9,130 nucleotides of DNA from Candidatus Poribacteria bacterium (GTDB lineage Bacteria > Poribacteria > WGA-4E > B28-G17), in contig QNBQ01000042.1 of NCBI GenBank assembly GCA_003645735.1, positions 1 through 9,130 of the forward strand. Direction: 5' to 3'. Position 1 is the stretch's first letter, and every line of letters begins with the position of its first letter. Below are positions 1 to 6,542 of this stretch, piece after piece. The position numbers were made by a program, and so were the translations under genes. The notes under the pieces are model-generated. The model ran no database searches and had not been told where the DNA came from. It saw only the letters and a list, made by a program, of their open reading frames with translations.

Positions 1-150
1 CCCCGGCAGGATGCGGATGTAATGGGTCCGCATCTTGCCGGAGACGTAGGCCAGGATCTGGTGGCCGTTGTCGAGCTCAACTCTGAACATCGTGTTGGGC
101 AACGGCTCTATGACCGTGCCCTCGACCTCGATCTTCCCCTTCTTCTTCAT
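1..150 (-). CDS. infA: Translation initiation factor IF-1, 3' end outside window
   Basis: IF-1 binds the A site of the 30S subunit and helps IF-2 and IF-3 select the initiator tRNA. The 50 visible codons start at an ATG at 148-150 and read [20 protein letters not shown], then [20 protein letters not shown], then [10 protein letters not shown]. This is the OB-fold beginning of bacterial IF-1, with the typical IEVEGTV, LPN-MFRVEL, SGKMR and IRILPG blocks. The family is about 72 residues, so roughly 22 are missing past the window edge. The gene starts 2 nt after the adk stop codon, and the GAGGGGA sequence inside the adk end probably serves as its ribosome binding site. Many bacteria have map between adk and infA; here there is no room for it. 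The identity is secure; the early ORF drawn on the other strand here is a shadow. Confidence 0.95.
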   Translation of the reverse strand, partial: MKKKGKIEVEGTVIEPLPNTMFRVELDNGHQILAYVSGKMRTHYIRILPG

Positions 151-152
151 AG

Positions 153-803
153 CTATCTCTTCCCCTCGAGGGCGCCGACGATCTGGCTGAAAACTTCATC
201 GACCGACTTGGAGCCGTCGATCTCCGCCAGCTTGCCTTTGCCGCGGTAGTAATCCACCAATGGAGCTGTCTGTTCCCTGTAGACCTGAAGCCTTTTGGTT
301 ATCGCCTCGGGCCTGTCGTCCTCCCGCTGATACAGCTCCCCGCCGCATACGTCGCAGATCCCATCCTTTTTGGGCGGCATGGTGATCAGGTGGTAAACCC
401 TGCCGCACCTCCTGCAGATCCTCCTGCCGGAGAGCCTCTCGACGATCACATGATCGGGCGCGGTGATGTAGAGGACGGCGTCCAAGTCGGTCCCCATGGA
501 CCTTAATATATCGTCGAGCGCCTCGGCCTGGTTTACAGTTCTGGGGAAGCCGTCCAAGATGAAGCCCTTTTCGCAATCTGGCTGGGCCAACCTCTCCCTG
601 ATGATGCCGATCACGACCTCATCGGGCACCAGGACGCCGCGCTCCATGTATGATTTGGCCTTAAGCCCGATCTCCGTCCCCTTTTGAACGGCCTCCCTGA
701 GCGCGTCGCCGGTCGAGATGTGGGGAATGCCGTATCTCTCGACCAGCTTGGCGGCCTGGGTGCCCTTGCCCACGCCCGGCGGTCCCAGCAGCACTATCCT
801 CAT
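153..803 (-). CDS. adk: Adenylate kinase with four-cysteine (zinc-type) LID
   Basis: Adenylate kinase converts ATP plus AMP to two ADP in the cytoplasm. The 216-residue protein has the normal length of the long bacterial form. The P-loop [10 protein letters not shown] lies at residues 7-16, the AMP-binding region with STGDALR at 30-36, DGFPRT at 84-89, and the LID domain from about 125 to 162. The LID carries Cys130, Cys133, Cys150 and Cys153 in a CxxC-x16-CxxC arrangement, as in zinc-binding adenylate kinases of Gram-positive and many other bacteria; zinc binding is inferred from these residues. The later RPEAITKRL stretch holds the usual arginines of the catalytic site. The ATG overlaps the secY stop as ATGA, which suggests translational coupling. 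The secY-adk order is common in bacterial spc operons. Nothing looks broken. Confidence 0.98.
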   Translation of the reverse strand: MRIVLLGPPGVGKGTQAAKLVERYGIPHISTGDALREAVQKGTEIGLKAKSYMERGVLVPDEVVIGIIRERLAQPDCEKGFILDGFPRTVNQAEALDDILRSMGTDLDAVLYITAPDHVIVERLSGRRICRRCGRVYHLITMPPKKDGICDVCGGELYQREDDRPEAITKRLQVYREQTAPLVDYYRGKGKLAEIDGSKSVDEVFSQIVGALEGKR

Positions 804-2122
804 CTTCCCCTTCTCCCTCTCAGCCTGATCCCCTTCAGGAACCCCTCGTAGTTCCTCATGAGCAGGTGGGCCTCGACCTGTTGCATGGTGTCAAGCGCCA
901 CGCCGACGACGATCAGCACCGGCGTGCCGCCGAAGTAGACCTGAACCCCCAGATATCTCTGGACGAAAGCCGGCAGGATGGCTATAGCCGCCAGGAAGAA
1001 GGCGCCGGGGAGCGTTATCCTGTCGAGCGTCCTCTCGATGTAGTGTGCCGTGGCGGCGCCGGGGCGGATCCCCGGAATGAACCCGCCGTATTTCCTCAGG
1101 TTTTCGGCCATCTGCGTCGGGTTTATCTGAACCGCCGTGTAGAAGTAGGTGAAGAAGATGATCAGCGCGGCGTAGATCGGGTAGTAGATCGCCGGCTGCC
1201 TTATGAAGGCGACCATCTCCCTGATGATGTCAAGCGGCACGAGCGAGGCCAGCGTCATCGGGAACTGCAACAGGGTGATGGCGAAGATTATGGGGATGAC
1301 GCCCGCGGCGTTCACCCGAAGCGGGATGTGCGTCATCTGTCCGCCGTATATCCTCCTGCCGATCACCCTCCTGGCGTATTGGACCGGGATCTTCCTGACG
1401 GCCAGCGTGATGTAGATCGTGCCCATGATGACGGCCACCATCAGCGCGATGAAGATTAGCAGTTGGATCAGGTTCAGCGTCTGCTCATGGAACAGCGATC
1501 TGTAGATCGAGGCGACGCCCGACGGGATCCTCGACACTATCCCCGCGAATATGATCAGGGAGATCCCCTGCCCGATCCCTCTTTCGGTTATCTGCTCGCC
1601 GAACCACATCGCCAGTATCGTGCCGGTGGTCAGCGTCACCATCGTCATCAGCTTGAACCCCAGCCCCGGCGTGTGCACCAGCGGGATGTTGATCCCCAAG
1701 CTTCCGGGGTTCTCCAGCGTGAAGCTTATCCCCAGGGATTGAATCGCCCCCAGCAAAACGGTGCCGTATCTGGTGTATTGCCTGATCTTCTTCCTGCCGA
1801 CCTCCCCTTCCTTGGCCAGGTTCTCAAAATATGGGACGACCACCGTCAACAGCTGGAGGATGATCGAGGCGCTTATGTAAGGCTGCACCCCCAGGGCGAA
1901 CAGCGTCATCCTTCTCAGCGAGCCGCCGGTGAACAGATCCACGAACCCGATCGGCAACCCCTGCTCCTGCAGTTTCTGGAAGAACCTGTTCAGCGCGGCG
2001 ACGTCGATCCCGGGTATGGTTATGTGCCTGCCGAAGCTGTAGACCGCCAGGATGAACGCGGTGAAAAGGATCCTCTTTCTGAGCTCCGGTATTCTGATGG
2101 CGTTTTGGATCGCCCTGATCAA
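800..2122 (-). CDS. secY: SecY, channel subunit of the protein translocase
   Basis: SecY forms the protein-conducting channel of the SecYEG translocase in the cytoplasmic membrane. The 440-residue product has the family's usual length and about ten hydrophobic segments, the first near residues 18-31 and the last two near 373-388 and 400-412. Family landmarks are FTGGSLRRMTLFALGVQPYI (64-83), with the plug and second helix region, GEQITERGIGQGISL (175-189), and the region 390-435 with GGTPVLIVVGVALDT and LLMRNYEGFLK. The basic cytoplasmic loop after helix 6 (AVRKIPVQYARRVIGRRIYG, 241-260) is the region that meets SecA and the ribosome. The start is TTG directly after the rplO stop (TAA-TTG), with GAGGTGA at 2128-2134 as the likely ribosome binding site inside rplO. 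There is no nearby in-frame ATG that would keep the conserved N-terminus. The stop overlaps adk. Confidence 0.97.
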   Translation of the reverse strand: MIRAIQNAIRIPELRKRILFTAFILAVYSFGRHITIPGIDVAALNRFFQKLQEQGLPIGFVDLFTGGSLRRMTLFALGVQPYISASIILQLLTVVVPYFENLAKEGEVGRKKIRQYTRYGTVLLGAIQSLGISFTLENPGSLGINIPLVHTPGLGFKLMTMVTLTTGTILAMWFGEQITERGIGQGISLIIFAGIVSRIPSGVASIYRSLFHEQTLNLIQLLIFIALMVAVIMGTIYITLAVRKIPVQYARRVIGRRIYGGQMTHIPLRVNAAGVIPIIFAITLLQFPMTLASLVPLDIIREMVAFIRQPAIYYPIYAALIIFFTYFYTAVQINPTQMAENLRKYGGFIPGIRPGAATAHYIERTLDRITLPGAFFLAAIAILPAFVQRYLGVQVYFGGTPVLIVVGVALDTMQQVEAHLLMRNYEGFLKGIRLRGRRGR

Positions 2123-2563
2123 TTAGATCACCTCAGCCTTCCCTCCAGCGGCCTCTATCTTCTGGAGGGCGGACTTGGAGAACTTGTGAGCCCTGACTAT
2201 CAGCCGCTTGGTCAGCTCGCCGTCCCCCAGGATCTTGACCAGCTTCTTATCGATGTCCTTAACCAGCCCTTCGCTCTCCAACAGCTCCGGGGTGACGACC
2301 GTATCGTCCTCGAACCTGTTCAGATCCTTCACGTTAACGATCTCATACTCCACCTTCTTGGGGTGGAAGAAGCCCTTTTTGGGGAGACGGCGATGCAGGG
2401 GGGTCTGGCCTCCCTCGAACCAGGGCGGGGGCGCGCCGGATCGGGCTTTCTGGCCCTTCTGGCCTCTGCCGCAGGTCTTGCCATGGCCCGATCCGGGCCC
2501 TCTGCCCACCCTCTTTCTTCTCTTCCTCGCGCCGGGCGCCGGTTTAAGTTCGTGGAGATACAT
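2123..2563 (-). CDS. rplO: 50S ribosomal protein L15 (uL15)
   Basis: L15 is a late-assembling 23S rRNA-binding protein of the large subunit. The 146 residues match the usual length of 144-150. The N-terminal half is the extended basic arm that threads into 23S rRNA, with [20 protein letters not shown] (3-22), [15 protein letters not shown] (24-38) and the [17 protein letters not shown] block (49-65). The C-terminal globular part ends in [15 protein letters not shown] and an alanine/glycine-rich [11 protein letters not shown] tail. The ATG at 2561-2563 lies inside the end of rpsE in another frame, giving a 20-nt overlap, and is preceded by a good GGGAGGG ribosome binding site. In most bacteria rpmD (L30) separates rpsE and rplO; here it is absent. 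The TAA stop is followed without a gap by the TTG start of secY. Confidence 0.97.
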   Translation of the reverse strand: MYLHELKPAPGARKRRKRVGRGPGSGHGKTCGRGQKGQKARSGAPPPWFEGGQTPLHRRLPKKGFFHPKKVEYEIVNVKDLNRFEDDTVVTPELLESEGLVKDIDKKLVKILGDGELTKRLIVRAHKFSKSALQKIEAAGGKAEVI

Positions 2564-3101
2564 ATCGGAGCCCTCCCAATATCCTCATCCGCTCCAGGAT
2601 GTATTCCACGGGCCTCTCACGCAGCCTGGCGACCTCCTCTGGGCTCTGCAGCTGTTTGAGTGCCTCCATCGTGGCGCGGGCGACGTTTATCTTGTTGCGC
2701 GAGCCGTAGCATTTGCTCAGCACGTCCTTAACCCCCGCCACCTCCAGGATCACCTTGACCGCGCTGCCGGCGATGACGCCGGTTCCGGGGGCGGCCGGCT
2801 TCAGGAAGACCGTGCTGGCGCAGAAGTGGCCCGTCACCTCGTGGGGGATCGTCGTGCCCATGAGCGGTATCCTTATCAGGTTCTTCTTGGCGTCCTCTAT
2901 CGCCTTGCGGATCGCCTCGGGTATCTCGCGCGACTTGCCGAAGCCGATGCCAACTATCCCGTTGCCGTCGCCCACGGCGACCATCGCGTTGAAGCTCGTG
3001 GTTTTGCCGCCCGCGCGGACCAGCATGACCCTGTTTATGCATATGACCCTATCTACGAGCTCCAACCCTTCAGGGTCGATCCTTTCCTGCTTTATCCTCA
3101 A
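2544..3101 (-). CDS. rpsE: 30S ribosomal protein S5 (uS5)
   Basis: S5 sits at the mRNA entry and decoding side of the 30S subunit and affects translational accuracy. The 185 residues cover the N-terminal dsRNA-binding-like fold (about 12-90) and the C-terminal domain (about 95-165). Clear blocks are [20 protein letters not shown] (43-62), [14 protein letters not shown] (63-76), TIPHEV (84-89), [13 protein letters not shown] (100-112) and [20 protein letters not shown] (138-157). The loop before SF is AGGKTTSF where most bacteria have GGR-F-SF. About 15 residues follow the usual family end and run across the start of rplO. The start is TTG at 3099-3101 with GGGGAGGG upstream; it gives the normal N-terminus, and the next ATG is well inside the conserved domain. 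The gene lies 19 nt after rplR. Confidence 0.97.
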   Translation of the reverse strand: MRIKQERIDPEGLELVDRVICINRVMLVRAGGKTTSFNAMVAVGDGNGIVGIGFGKSREIPEAIRKAIEDAKKNLIRIPLMGTTIPHEVTGHFCASTVFLKPAAPGTGVIAGSAVKVILEVAGVKDVLSKCYGSRNKINVARATMEALKQLQSPEEVARLRERPVEYILERMRILGGLRYVSPRT

Positions 3102-3120
3102 CGCGATCCCTCCCCGGATC

Positions 3121-3486
3121 TTAGAATTCCAGGCCTGCCTCTCTGGCGGCGTCGGCCAGGGCTTTCACCCTGCCGTGGTATTTGTAGCCGCCCCTGTCGA
3201 AGACGACCTTCTTGATCCCCTTTTCCAGGGCTTTTTTGGCGATGAGCTGGCCGACGAGCTTGGCTGCCTCGATGTTCCCGCCCGTTTTGATCTTATCGCG
3301 TATCTCGGGCGAGAGCGTCGAGGCGGCCGCCAGCGTCACGCCGTGCTCATCGTCTATGATCTGAGCGTAGATGTGCCTGAGGCTTCTGAAGACGCAAAGA
3401 CGGGGCCTTTCGGGCGTGCCGCTCACCTTCTTCCTGACCCTCTTGTGCCTCCTGATCCTGGCCAGCCGTTTCTCCTTGGGGTCCAA
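3121..3486 (-). CDS. rplR: 50S ribosomal protein L18 (uL18)
   Basis: L18 binds 5S rRNA together with L5 in the central protuberance of the large subunit. The 121-residue length is typical. The basic N-terminus ([20 protein letters not shown], 4-23) is followed by the conserved [20 protein letters not shown] region (24-43), [13 protein letters not shown] (45-57) and the C-terminal [20 protein letters not shown] (94-113) with AREAGLEF at the end. The start is TTG at 3484-3486; an AAAGGAGGG ribosome binding site overlaps the end of rplF and supports this start, and the resulting [14 protein letters not shown] fits the family N-terminus. The gene is 14 nt downstream of rplF and 19 nt upstream of rpsE in the standard order. 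Confidence 0.97.
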   Translation of the reverse strand: MDPKEKRLARIRRHKRVRKKVSGTPERPRLCVFRSLRHIYAQIIDDEHGVTLAAASTLSPEIRDKIKTGGNIEAAKLVGQLIAKKALEKGIKKVVFDRGGYKYHGRVKALADAAREAGLEF

Positions 3487-3500
3487 TTCCGATCCCTCCT

Positions 3501-4067
3501 TTACGCCCTGGCTTTGCCCTCCTTCATCCTGACCCGTTCGCCCTCGTATCTGATCCCCACGCAGGGCTTATAGGCCCTGGGCGGCTTTAACCTTCGAATC
3601 GAAGCGGCCGTCTCGCCCACCAGCTCCTTATCGATCCCGCTGACCGTGAGCGGGATGCTGGGCACCCCGTCCAGCGGCTCCGGGTTTCCGACGGTGATCG
3701 TTATCCCCTCCGGGATCTCGAAGACGACCGGGTGGGAGTAGCCGAGATGCATTACGAGCTTGTTCCCCTGAACCTGCGCCCTGTATCCCAGCCCCACGAT
3801 CCTCAGCTTCTTCTCGAACCCCTCAGTCACGCCGGTTATCATGTTGGCTATCAGCGTGCGGGTCAGCCCGTGAAGCGACTTGTGGAACTTGTTGTCGGTG
3901 GGCCGCTCCACCTTGATGAACCCGTCCTCCTGCTTGATTATCATGTCGGGGTGCATCTTCTTGACCAGCTTCCCCTTGGGGCCTTCCACGGTGACGGTGT
4001 TGTCCTCCGAGATCGTGACCTTAACGCCCGGGGGAATCGGGATCGGTTTCCTGCCTACCCTCGACAT
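3501..4067 (-). CDS. rplF: 50S ribosomal protein L6 (uL6)
   Basis: L6 lies near the factor-binding base of the L7/L12 stalk and contacts the sarcin-ricin loop region. The protein has 188 residues, slightly more than the usual 177-180. The two repeated domains are visible: [18 protein letters not shown] (2-19) and [10 protein letters not shown] (25-34) in the first, and [20 protein letters not shown] (91-110), [20 protein letters not shown] (143-162) and [19 protein letters not shown] at the end in the second. In the usually well-conserved P-x-x-YKGKGIRY segment this copy reads [11 protein letters not shown] (164-174), which is one residue longer and lacks the KGKG pattern. The ATG at 4065-4067 has AGAGGTGA upstream and gives the normal N-terminus. 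It is 16 nt from rpsH. Confidence 0.97.
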   Translation of the reverse strand: MSRVGRKPIPIPPGVKVTISEDNTVTVEGPKGKLVKKMHPDMIIKQEDGFIKVERPTDNKFHKSLHGLTRTLIANMITGVTEGFEKKLRIVGLGYRAQVQGNKLVMHLGYSHPVVFEIPEGITITVGNPEPLDGVPSIPLTVSGIDKELVGETAASIRRLKPPRAYKPCVGIRYEGERVRMKEGKARA

Positions 4068-4083
4068 ATCCCATCACCTCTGC

Positions 4084-4482
4084 TCACCAGACGTAGCAGA
4101 TGACCTCCCCTCCGATTCCCAGTTTCTTGGCCTCTGCGGACGTCATGACGCCTTTGGAGGTGGAAATGATCGCTATCCCGAGCCCGCCTCTCACCCTGGG
4201 CAGCTCGTCCTTGCCCACGTAGACCCTCCTTCCCGGCTTGCTGACCCTCACCAGCTGGTTTATGACCCTTTCGCCGTTCGGGCCGTATTTGAGGTAGATC
4301 CGCAGGATGCCCTGCTTGCCGTCCTCTATCAGCTTGTAGTTGCGGATGAAGCCCTCCTTCAGCAGGATCCTCGCTATCGCCTCCTTCATCTTGGAGGCGG
4401 GTATATCGACGTATTCGTGATAGACCATATTCGCGTTCCTTATCCTCGTGAGCATGTCGGCGATCGGATCGGTCATCGACAT
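4084..4482 (-). CDS. rpsH: 30S ribosomal protein S8 (uS8)
   Basis: S8 is an early-binding protein of the 30S platform that holds 16S rRNA helix 21. In E. coli it also represses spc operon translation by binding mRNA near the rplE start. The 132 residues match the usual 130-132. The N-terminus [18 protein letters not shown] and the C-terminal blocks [20 protein letters not shown] (100-119) and [13 protein letters not shown] are diagnostic. Two candidate ATGs lie six bases apart (4482 and 4476). The strong GAGGAGG at 4491-4497 sits 8 nt from the first and 14 nt from the second, so the first is chosen. This ribosome binding site overlaps the stop codon of rpsZ, a sign of coupling. Confidence 0.97.
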   Translation of the reverse strand: MSMTDPIADMLTRIRNANMVYHEYVDIPASKMKEAIARILLKEGFIRNYKLIEDGKQGILRIYLKYGPNGERVINQLVRVSKPGRRVYVGKDELPRVRGGLGIAIISTSKGVMTSAEAKKLGIGGEVICYVW

Positions 4483-4490
4483 GTTATCGA

Positions 4491-4497
4491 CCTCCTC
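4491..4497 (-). promoter_or_regulatory. Ribosome binding site of rpsH
   Basis: The coding strand reads GAGGAGG, overlapping the rpsZ TGA stop. Spacing is 8 nt to the ATG at 4482 and 14 nt to the ATG at 4476, so it favours the longer start beginning [11 protein letters not shown]. Confidence 0.85.
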
Positions 4498-4681
4498 ACC
4501 AGCTCGCCTTTCTGACGCCGGGGATCTTGCCCTCCCTGGCCAACAGCCTGAAACAGATCCTGCACAGCTGGAACTTCCTCAGGTATCCCCTTGGACGTCC
4601 GCAGAGCTTACACCTGTTGCGGTGGCGGACCTTAAACTTAGGCTCCTTCTTGCTCTTTTCAATTTTAGCCTTTCTGGCCAT
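4496..4681 (-). CDS. rpsZ: 30S ribosomal protein S14, zinc-binding short form (uS14)
   Basis: S14 assembles late in the 30S head. This is the short, 61-residue type Z form (rpsN/rpsZ naming varies), not the roughly 100-residue form of E. coli. The order is [20 protein letters not shown] followed by a zinc ribbon with Cys24, Cys27, Cys40 and Cys43 (CxxC-x12-CxxC), and the family ending [11 protein letters not shown]. Binding of Zn is known for this family and inferred here from the four cysteines. An upstream in-frame TTG at 4690 would add three residues but lies directly against the GGGAGG ribosome binding site (4691-4696). The ATG at 4679-4681 has 9 nt spacing and gives the family start MARKA, so it is preferred. 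The gene lies between rplE (15 nt) and rpsH (13 nt). Confidence 0.97.
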   Translation of the reverse strand: MARKAKIEKSKKEPKFKVRHRNRCKLCGRPRGYLRKFQLCRICFRLLAREGKIPGVRKASW

Positions 4682-4690
4682 TAATATCAA

Positions 4691-4696
4691 CCTCCC
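4691..4696 (-). promoter_or_regulatory. Ribosome binding site of rpsZ
   Basis: The coding strand reads GGGAGG, overlapping the end of rplE. It is 9 nt from the ATG at 4681 and immediately next to the in-frame TTG at 4690. That leaves no spacing for the TTG, so this site fixes the rpsZ start at 4681. Confidence 0.85.
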
Positions 4697-5248
4697 TCAT
4701 TCCCTGAACGGCATTCCCATCAGCCTCAAAAGCTCTTTGGCCTCCTCGTCCGTTTCGGCGGTGGTGACGATCGTTATGTCCATCCCGAGCGTGCTTTTCA
4801 CCTTGTCGTATTCGACCTCGGGGAAGATGGTCCAGTCGGAGATCCCCAGCGTGTAGTTGCCCCTGCCGTCAAAGGAGTTGGGCGATACGCCTCTGAAGTC
4901 CCTGATTCGGGGCAGGGCGATGTTGACCAGCTTGTTCAGGAACTCATACATCCGGACGTCCCTCAGCGTCACCTTGCAGCCGACGATGTCCCCTTTCCTG
5001 ACCTTGAAGGCCGAGACGGATTTCTTAGCGCGGGTGACGATCGGCTTTTGGCCGGTTATGAGGGCTAGCTGGGTGACGGCCTCGTCCACCACGTCCGGGT
5101 TCTGCTCCTGCAGCCTCTTGCTTATCCTCATGTTGATGACGATCTTCTCCAGCTTGGGCACCTGCATGATGTTTTTGTAGCCGAACCTCTCCATCAGCGC
5201 CGGGACGACCTGTTCCTTGTAGAACTGTTTGTATGGGCTCATCGCCAT
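4697..5248 (-). CDS. rplE: 50S ribosomal protein L5 (uL5)
   Basis: L5 anchors 5S rRNA in the central protuberance and contacts P-site tRNA. The 183 residues are close to the usual 179-180. Family blocks are [20 protein letters not shown] (62-81), [20 protein letters not shown] (93-112), [20 protein letters not shown] (113-132), [18 protein letters not shown] (133-150) and [20 protein letters not shown] (162-181). Where many bacteria have a glycine-rich NMGVGEA turn, this copy reads NMRISKR (39-45). Two ATGs are possible, at 5248 and 5242. A GAGG sequence 9 nt upstream favours the first, but the site is weak and partly inside a small inverted repeat, so the start is less certain than the rest. 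It lies 15 nt after rplX. Confidence 0.96.
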   Translation of the reverse strand: MAMSPYKQFYKEQVVPALMERFGYKNIMQVPKLEKIVINMRISKRLQEQNPDVVDEAVTQLALITGQKPIVTRAKKSVSAFKVRKGDIVGCKVTLRDVRMYEFLNKLVNIALPRIRDFRGVSPNSFDGRGNYTLGISDWTIFPEVEYDKVKSTLGMDITIVTTAETDEEAKELLRLMGMPFRE

Positions 5249-5259
5249 GGCTATCAGCC
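5249..5259 (-). promoter_or_regulatory. Small inverted repeat abutting the rplE start codon
   Basis: On the coding strand the bases just before the rplE ATG read GGCTGATAGCC, a perfect 4-bp inverted repeat (GGCT/AGCC) around a 3-base loop. Its left arm overlaps the weak GAGG ribosome binding site. It could limit access to the rplE start. In E. coli the rplX-rplE junction is where S8 binds to repress the spc operon, but this hairpin is short and I cannot show that it resembles that site. It may be chance. Confidence 0.25.
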
Positions 5260-5263
5260 TCGC

Positions 5264-5587
5264 TTAGGTTCTTTCGGCGACCTCCCCGCACTTCTTGCAG
5301 ATCCTGACCGAGAAGCCGGTCTCCAGCTTCTTGCGATAAGTGCGGGTAGGCCTGTTGCATTTGGGGCAGATCAGCTTCAGGTTCGAGATGTGGATCGTCC
5401 CCTCCCGCTCGATTATGCCGCCCTGCTGGGTCGCCGAGGGCCGGACGTGCTTTTTGATCATGTTTATCCCCTGCACGACCGCCCTCTGCTTTTTGGGGTA
5501 GACCCTGAGGACCACCCCGGTTTTGCCCTTATCCCTGCCGCTCAAAACGAGGACCAGATCGCCTTTCTTGATGTGCTGTTTCGGCAT
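5264..5587 (-). CDS. rplX: 50S ribosomal protein L24 (uL24) with four-cysteine C-terminus
   Basis: L24 is an assembly initiator that binds near the 5' end of 23S rRNA, close to the peptide exit. The 107 residues begin with the KOW domain: HIKKGDLVLVLSGRDKGKTG (5-24), VVLRVYPKKQRAVVQGINMI (25-44) and KHVRPSATQQGGIIEREGTI (46-65). The C-terminal part has Cys74, Cys77, Cys97 and Cys100 in two CPKC/CKKC knuckles, a zinc-ribbon-like pattern seen in L24 of several bacterial groups but lost in others. Metal binding is inferred. The ATG at 5585-5587 comes 1 nt after the rplN stop, so the ribosome binding site (GGAGGTGG) lies within the end of rplN and the two are probably translationally coupled. Confidence 0.97.
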   Translation of the reverse strand: MPKQHIKKGDLVLVLSGRDKGKTGVVLRVYPKKQRAVVQGINMIKKHVRPSATQQGGIIEREGTIHISNLKLICPKCNRPTRTYRKKLETGFSVRICKKCGEVAERT

Positions 5588-5588
5588 A

Positions 5589-5957
5589 TCAGACCACCTC
5601 CGGAGCGAGGGAGACGATCCTCGTGAAGCCTTTCTCCCTCAGCTCCCTCGCCACCGGGCCGAAGACCCTGGTGCCGAGGGGCTGGCCGGCGTTGTCGATG
5701 AGGACCGCGGCGTTGTCGTCGAACTTGATGTAGGTGCCGTCCGGGCGCCTCCTCTCCTTTCTGGTCCTGACGATGACCGCCCTGACGACCTGCCCTTTCT
5801 TGACGGTGCTGTCGGGCGTCGTCTCCTTGACGGAGGCGCTGATCACATCCCCCAGGGAGGCGTATTTCCTCCCGCTGCCGCCCAAAATCCCTATGCACAT
5901 TATCTTTTTGGCGCCCGTGTTATCGGCGACGTTCAGGATCGTCTGCCTCTGGATCAT
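5589..5957 (-). CDS. rplN: 50S ribosomal protein L14 (uL14)
   Basis: L14 binds 23S rRNA at the subunit interface and forms bridges to the 30S subunit. The 122-residue length is exactly that of most bacterial homologues. The start [20 protein letters not shown] is typical, followed by [17 protein letters not shown] (23-39), [20 protein letters not shown] (44-63), [20 protein letters not shown] (64-83), [20 protein letters not shown] (84-103) and [19 protein letters not shown] at the end. The ATG at 5955-5957 has GAGGTGA upstream and lies 11 nt after rpsQ. The gene opens the spc half of the cluster; no separate promoter is evident in front of it, so it is probably read through from the S10 half. 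Confidence 0.98.
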   Translation of the reverse strand: MIQRQTILNVADNTGAKKIMCIGILGGSGRKYASLGDVISASVKETTPDSTVKKGQVVRAVIVRTRKERRRPDGTYIKFDDNAAVLIDNAGQPLGTRVFGPVARELREKGFTRIVSLAPEVV

Positions 5958-5968
5958 GGCCGATCACC

Positions 5969-6328
5969 TCAACCAGTGGCCCTCTCCAGTATCTTGCAAA
6001 CCCTCCACCGTTTCCTCTTGCTGAGCGGCCTGGTCTCCACAATGAGGACCTTATCGCCCACCCTGCACTCGTTTCGCTCGTCGTGCGCCAGCACCTTCTT
6101 CGTCCTGCGGATGTATTTCTTGTAGCGCGGGTGCTGGACCAGCCTCTCGATCGCGACCGTGACGGTCTTGTCCATCTTGTCGCTGACGACTATCCCGACC
6201 CGGAACTTCGGCTTGCCCCTCTTCCTCTCCTTCCTCTGCCCGACCTCGGGGATTTCGATCCCCTCGATCTCGATCTTCCCCTCGACCTTTTCGACCTCTT
6301 CGGCTTCGTTCCTGACCTCCTCGCTCAT
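5969..6328 (-). CDS. rpsQ: 30S ribosomal protein S17 (uS17) with acidic N-terminal extension
   Basis: S17 is a primary 16S rRNA-binding protein of the 30S body with an OB fold. The 119-residue product is longer than the usual 80-90. The conserved core starts near residue 42: [20 protein letters not shown] (42-61), [20 protein letters not shown] (66-85), [20 protein letters not shown] (88-107) and [10 protein letters not shown] at the end. Residues 2-29 are very acidic (repeated E with V, I and K), then a basic stretch [11 protein letters not shown] (31-41) leads into the core. An upstream in-frame TTG at 6358 would add ten residues but overlaps rpmC. The ATG at 6326-6328 has AGGAGGTG 7 nt upstream and is preferred. 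The extension is in frame with the core and behind a strong ribosome binding site, so it is probably translated. Confidence 0.95.
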   Translation of the reverse strand: MSEEVRNEAEEVEKVEGKIEIEGIEIPEVGQRKERKRGKPKFRVGIVVSDKMDKTVTVAIERLVQHPRYKKYIRRTKKVLAHDERNECRVGDKVLIVETRPLSKRKRWRVCKILERATG

Positions 6329-6335
6329 GGAAGCC

Positions 6336-6343
6336 CACCTCCT
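6336..6343 (-). promoter_or_regulatory. Ribosome binding site of rpsQ
   Basis: The coding strand reads AGGAGGTG here, a near-perfect anti-16S match, 7 nt before the ATG at 6328 and overlapping the TAG stop of rpmC. It decides in favour of the shorter rpsQ start over the TTG at 6358. It also shows that the acidic extension starting at 6328 lies within the normal translated region. Confidence 0.85.
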
Positions 6344-6542
6344 ACCTTTGTATGCCAAGCTCCCTCTCCCTCAGGATCGTCAATATGCGCGCTATATCCC
6401 TCTTGACCTGTCTGATGAGGTTGGGGTTGTCCAGCCTTCCCAACGACTTTTGAATCCTGAGCGAGAAGAGCTGTTCTTTGAGCTGCTGCAACAGCTGTTT
6501 GAGCTCCTCATCCGATTTCATCCTCAGCTCCTTGGCCTTCAT
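6342..6542 (-). CDS. rpmC: 50S ribosomal protein L29 (uL29)
   Basis: L29 is a small helical-hairpin protein near the polypeptide exit tunnel that helps dock trigger factor and SRP. The 66 residues are typical: [20 protein letters not shown] opens the first long helix, [20 protein letters not shown] (21-40) contains the family LF-LR-Q---G-L-NP pattern, and [20 protein letters not shown] (41-60) forms the second helix. The ATG at 6540-6542 shares one base with the rplP stop (TGATG); an in-frame GTG at 6545 would add one residue. The ATG is chosen because it gives the common MKAKELR start. The junction points to coupled translation with rplP. Confidence 0.95.
   Translation of the reverse strand: MKAKELRMKSDEELKQLLQQLKEQLFSLRIQKSLGRLDNPNLIRQVKRDIARILTILRERELGIQR

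Noticed and set aside
1463..2659. A 398-codon plus-strand open frame across secY, rplO and part of rpsE
   Set aside because: It is antisense to three clearly recognised genes, has low-complexity composition rich in R, D, P, H and L, matches no family I know and has no convincing ribosome binding site. Long antisense frames are expected in GC-rich DNA with strong codon bias.
2208..3215. A 335-codon plus-strand open frame across rplO, rpsE and rplR
   Set aside because: It is a shadow of conserved ribosomal protein genes on the other strand and resembles no protein family.
6342..6358. TTG start at 6358 for rpsQ, adding ten residues
   Set aside because: It overlaps the end of rpmC and lacks a ribosome binding site at proper spacing, while the ATG at 6328 has AGGAGGTG 7 nt upstream.
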